From Ochrobactrum sp. BTU1 (GTDB lineage: Bacteria > Pseudomonadota > Alphaproteobacteria > Rhizobiales > Rhizobiaceae): 64,000 nucleotides of DNA. Of this stretch, positions 61,089 through 64,000 are shown in pieces. Within the stretch, counting starts at the first letter, position 1, and each line of letters opens with the position of its first letter. The translations under genes were made by a program, and so were the position numbers. Location: NCBI GenBank assembly GCA_018798825.1, contig CP076356.1, forward strand, positions 558,001 to 622,000, in the 5' to 3' direction. The notes under the pieces are model-generated. The model ran no database searches. It was not told where the DNA came from and saw only the letters and a list, made by a program, of their open reading frames with translations.

Positions 61089-61940
61089 TCATTCTTTATG
61101 AAGCTGCTCATACGCAACGCTGTAGTTTTTACCGGTTCGTTCGATCCGCGCGAAACCGAGTTCGCCAAGGTGCATTCCCGCAATCAGCAGATGTTCCGAA
61201 CTGGCAAAGTCCAGCAGCCTCGTTCGTGTCTCAGCAGCGAGGTGTGCATCCTGGTCGAACGCAATTGACACGACAGGGCGCGGAATCTGAATCTCCGGAA
61301 AATGAACAATATCTCCCCAGACAAGCAAGTTCTGACAACCAGATTCTAAACGATAGCCAGTGTGTCCGGCGGTGTGGCCCGGAAGCGGCACCGCCGTCAT
61401 GCCGGGAAGCACCTCACCGGCATCGAAGGTGCGCAGCCGCTCGCGATATCCGTCGAATGCCTGACGGGCCGCGAGAAAATTGCCACGGACGCGCTCCGGA
61501 GCACGATTCAGATTCCCGTCATCCTGCCAGAAGGCGACTTCCCGATGGTGAACGACAAGCTCCGCGTTCGCAAAGACGGCTCCTTCTGACGCGTCCATCA
61601 GACCCCCGATATGATCGGGATGGGCATGCGTCAACAGGATCGCGTCGATCTCTGAGGGCTGGATGCCCGCGAGCAGCAAATTGGCCTTCAATCGGCCGCC
61701 GCATTGCTTGAAGCCGCCAGCACCCGCGTCGATCAGAACCGTGCGGCCACCTCCGCGCACCAGATAGCAATTAATATGGATCGAGTTGCGATCCGCTATC
61801 CCTGCTTTTCGCTGCATGCGGGAGGCATCGCCCGGATCAATATTCGCAAGCAAATCGAAACTGGCCTCGAGATAACCGTCGCTCACGGCGGTGATCGTTA
61901 ATTCACCGACCTGTTGGTTGGGTAATGTAAGACTAGACAT
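61089..61940 (-). CDS. MBL-fold metallohydrolase
   Basis: A 283-residue metallo-beta-lactamase-fold enzyme with THAHPDHIGGL (about residues 103-113) as zinc motif and PLPGHTAGHTGYRL and LVWGDIVHFPEI as further ligands, a layout typical of lactonase- or quorum-quenching-like hydrolases and many uncharacterised relatives. GGAGAAGAACC precedes the ATG. Third gene of a minus-strand set of three (62838 to 61089) with a tautomerase-family protein and a small EthD-like protein, under a divergent LysR gene; a small aromatic or lactone catabolic step is plausible. Confidence 0.85.
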   Translation of the reverse strand: MSSLTLPNQQVGELTITAVSDGYLEASFDLLANIDPGDASRMQRKAGIADRNSIHINCYLVRGGGRTVLIDAGAGGFKQCGGRLKANLLLAGIQPSEIDAILLTHAHPDHIGGLMDASEGAVFANAELVVHHREVAFWQDDGNLNRAPERVRGNFLAARQAFDGYRERLRTFDAGEVLPGMTAVPLPGHTAGHTGYRLESGCQNLLVWGDIVHFPEIQIPRPVVSIAFDQDAHLAAETRTRLLDFASSEHLLIAGMHLGELGFARIERTGKNYSVAYEQLHKE

Positions 61941-61960
61941 GGTTCTTCTCCAGGCATCAG

Positions 61961-62287
61961 CTAATTTCGCGCGTGGATGCTCGACGCTTCGTAGCCAAAG
62001 CAGCGGATGCGCGCGGTGAGGTCGGTGTTACGTCGTATGGCGTCGTCCAACCGTTTTATGAACTGCGCCATGACTAAGGACGTCCGAAATGGCCCAAGTC
62101 GGTATTGGATTTCTGCGAAGGCCGGGCGCCCTCGACCGTGCCGGACAGGGACATAGATGATATGCACATTCTCCAATGCGGCTCGGAGAATGCCGGTACA
62201 AAGTTCGGTGCATTGCTCCGTGAGGTCTGCAAGGGTTTCGTCCGGCGGCATCCTGTCTGCGGGAATGAAGATTGTGACATTGGGCAT
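61961..62287 (-). CDS. Tautomerase-family protein
   Basis: A 108-residue protein starting Met-Pro (MPNVTIFIPADRMPPDETLA), so after Met removal Pro1 is N-terminal and can act as the catalytic base of the 4-oxalocrotonate tautomerase family. ENVHIIYVPVRHGRGRPAFA resembles the second beta strand with an Arg. Length fits cis-CaaD/MSAD-like or two-module tautomerases, although a second module is not obvious. It lies 5 bases after the upstream stop. Confidence 0.7.
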   Translation of the reverse strand: MPNVTIFIPADRMPPDETLADLTEQCTELCTGILRAALENVHIIYVPVRHGRGRPAFAEIQYRLGPFRTSLVMAQFIKRLDDAIRRNTDLTARIRCFGYEASSIHARN

Positions 62288-62292
62288 CGGTG

Positions 62293-62838
62293 CTAGCCCG
62301 CCTTTGCCAAAGCGGCGTTGCGGTCATTCGTCAACTGCGCTGTCATAGGGGCATAGGCATGAACGCCTTGCGGCAGATGCTCGATGCCAGGCGCAACGCT
62401 GTGCTCCACCTTGGCAAGCCAGCGGTATTCCGGAAACTTCTCCATAGCGACTGCATGCATCGCACACGGAGTGAGACCCAGCCGGATCAAAGGTTCGGGG
62501 CCTTCTGCGCTCATCGCCAGATATTCACCCTCACCAATGGCTGGCGCGCGCTCGACGCCGCCATAGAGGTTCCGGTGCCAATCGGTGATGTGCCGCTGCC
62601 AGCGCGCGAAATTACCACCGCCCTTCCGGCGATATTCGTCGCCCGTCAAAATATCGAGGCCCTCAATCGAATGAAGGGCAAGATAGACAGGACATCCACC
62701 GCTTAGCGCTTTGAAACGCTGCGAGGTTTGGAAACCGCTCACCGAAATGAGGGCTGGCAGCTTCTCCTTGCTGTAAAAGTCGTTCCATTCTTCTTCGCTG
62801 GCCGGATCGGCAAAGCTACATTCCACCGTATAGATCAT
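62293..62838 (-). CDS. EthD/dabb-like small protein
   Basis: A 181-residue protein MIYTVECSFADPASEEEWND followed by FYSKEKLPALISVSGFQTSQ: a ferredoxin-like alpha-beta dimer pattern in which E/H-W...FY...KLPALLSVPGF is typical of EthD and related small oxygenase-associated proteins. A second similar half may follow (about residues 100-181). ATG 62838 after AAGGCG is favoured; an ATG at 62889 would add 17 residues without a ribosome site. Its reaction is not known. Confidence 0.65.
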   Translation of the reverse strand: MIYTVECSFADPASEEEWNDFYSKEKLPALISVSGFQTSQRFKALSGGCPVYLALHSIEGLDILTGDEYRRKGGGNFARWQRHITDWHRNLYGGVERAPAIGEGEYLAMSAEGPEPLIRLGLTPCAMHAVAMEKFPEYRWLAKVEHSVAPGIEHLPQGVHAYAPMTAQLTNDRNAALAKAG

Positions 62839-62889
62839 TATCGCATCGCCTTTTGCCGGAAGACTGCTGCTTCCAGTCTTGTTATTCAT

Positions 62890-62965
62890 TGATATTTCAT
62901 CACTATAATCCGAACAGGATCGCTGTTATATCGACAATGGGTCATGCTTCAGTGATCTAATATCA
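62890..62965. promoter_or_regulatory. Two inverted half-sites upstream of the LysR gene
   Basis: TGATAT-TTC-ATCACT (62890-62904) is matched, inverted, by AGTGAT-CTA-ATATCA (62951-62965): twelve paired bases identical, with three unpaired in the middle of each. The 46-base spacing puts the two on opposite ends of the promoter region, as seen with LysR regulation and activation sites. Confidence 0.5.
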
Positions 62966-62994
62966 AGGTGGCGGTGACAGAATGCTGAACCGTC

Positions 62995-63936
62995 ATGTCG
63001 GGAGCCCTCATGCGCCGCAAGATTCCCAGCAATTCCGCACTCATTGCGTTTGAGGCTTCGGCTCGTCATGGCAGCTTCGCTCGTGCCGCTGACGAACTGG
63101 CCGTCACCGAAGGTGCGATCAGCCGCCAGATCGGCCGGCTAGAAACATTCCTCGGTGTCACACTGTTCCAGCGGGTCGGCAATCGCGTTCGGTTACGGCC
63201 GAACGGAGAGCGTTATGCGCTTCAGGTTCGTGAGACGCTGGACAGGTTGGAACGAGACAGCCAATATCTGATAGGACAGCCACGCGACGGCGCGAGCCTC
63301 GACATCGCAACCATCCCGACCTTTGCAACGCGCTGGCTTATTCCACGATTGGTACGGTTTCGCGAAATGCACCCGAACATCACTGTGCATCTTGCAGAAC
63401 GGTTGGAGCCTTTTGTGCTTGCGGGAAGCGGGTTTGATGCCGCAATCCATTTCGAGCACCCCGCTTGGACTGGGATGAGAACGCAGCGCCTGTTGCGTGA
63501 GACGCTGGTGCCAGTCTGCCACCCAGCTCTTGTTAGCAGAAGCAAAGGCTTAGCATCCCTTGATGAATTGCCTCGCCTTCATCGACGGCAAAACCCGGAT
63601 GCCTGGCAACGCTACGCACAGGAAACGGGGATCGCGCTCACCAATCCAGCAGTTGGCGCGCGTTACGATCTTCACTCGATGCAAATCGAAGCTGCGTTGG
63701 CCGGTCTCGGCGTCGCGCTCGTCCCGCGCCTCTATATTGAAACCGAGTTGGCGGAAGGTCGCCTGGTCGCGCCCTGGCCGGACGGCCGGTCGATCTCCAA
63801 GACCTTCTGCATCGTCTTGCCGGAGCCGATCCGTTTGAGTGAGGGGCCGGTGCAACTTTTTGCCAATTGGCTTATCGAAGAAGCTCGATCATCCGATCCG
63901 ATGACAAAGAAGCCATACGTTTGCACGAACCTGTAA
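62995..63936 (+). CDS. LysR-family regulator
   Basis: A 313-residue LysR protein of the GcvA/TrpI-like group: RRKIPSNSALIAFEASARHG with SFARAADELAVTEGAISRQI gives the helix-turn-helix, and the effector domain begins at about residue 95. It is divergent from the EthD-like/tautomerase/MBL set and probably controls it. The start may be ATG 62995 or ATG 63010; neither has a strong site. Confidence 0.88.
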   Translation: MSGALMRRKIPSNSALIAFEASARHGSFARAADELAVTEGAISRQIGRLETFLGVTLFQRVGNRVRLRPNGERYALQVRETLDRLERDSQYLIGQPRDGASLDIATIPTFATRWLIPRLVRFREMHPNITVHLAERLEPFVLAGSGFDAAIHFEHPAWTGMRTQRLLRETLVPVCHPALVSRSKGLASLDELPRLHRRQNPDAWQRYAQETGIALTNPAVGARYDLHSMQIEAALAGLGVALVPRLYIETELAEGRLVAPWPDGRSISKTFCIVLPEPIRLSEGPVQLFANWLIEEARSSDPMTKKPYVCTNL

Positions 63937-64000
63937 GAACGTCCGCTACCTATGTAGGTTTTCTGCTCCATTGCTGTTCCGACCCCATTTACGGCCAAGG

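Overview
The window reads as an accessory or secondary-replicon segment of an alphaproteobacterium of the order Hyphomicrobiales, most likely the Brucella/Ochrobactrum group. The pointers are rhizobial-type TraC/TraD remnants, a DUF2865-like protein, a DmpA-type aminopeptidase (the family founder comes from Ochrobactrum anthropi), and large numbers of ABC uptake operons with LysR regulators. The assignment is inferred from gene content, not from a marker gene. I recognised no rRNA, tRNA or CRISPR array.

Bases 1 to about 21.7 kb are accessory DNA: sparse genes, long gaps, AT-rich patches and debris of mobile elements. The most interesting part is 4.4-8.4 kb. A 35-codon gene with a strong ribosome binding site and its own hairpin terminator is followed on the same strand by an asparagine-synthetase/lasso-cyclase-like enzyme, an ABC exporter, a 90-residue unknown protein and an MFS transporter. 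It resembles a ribosomal peptide (RiPP) cluster, but lacks the lasso leader peptidase and has a precursor that does not fit lasso rules. Next come a lone Phd/YefM antitoxin and a 1,469-bp Tn3-family mini-element with 38-bp inverted repeats and a perfect 5-bp target duplication. The element carries a DinB-family gene beside truncated tnpR and tnpA. Broken traC plus traD, an MHS-type transporter, several small secreted proteins and a cold-shock protein follow.

Bases 22.0-29.5 kb hold a compact D-amino-acid/peptide salvage locus: DppA-like M55 aminopeptidase, class-I glutamine amidotransferase (PuuD-like) hydrolase, DmpA-like P1 peptidase, polar amino-acid ABC transporter and D-amino-acid transaminase. 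A divergent LysR gene is separated from it by a 27-bp near-perfect palindrome.

Bases 30.9-46.7 kb hold two dipeptide/oligopeptide ABC operons on opposite strands. The first continues by ATGA overlaps into an FAD amine/amino-acid oxidase, an L-2-amino-thiazoline-4-carboxylate hydrolase-family protein and an M20 amidohydrolase. The second is accompanied by an Old-Yellow-Enzyme-type FMN/FAD/iron-sulfur oxidoreductase and a GcvA-like LysR regulator. An enoyl-CoA hydratase with divergent TetR, a dual-specificity phosphatase-like protein and a GNAT acetyltransferase follow.

Bases 51.8-60.3 kb look like an organophosphate uptake locus: Na/Pi cotransporter, SurE nucleotidase, beta-lactamase-fold hydrolase, an AfuABC-type importer and a divergent SorC-family regulator with a dyad operator. 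The last 3 kb hold an MBL-fold hydrolase, a tautomerase-family protein, a small dabb/EthD-like protein and a divergent LysR regulator.
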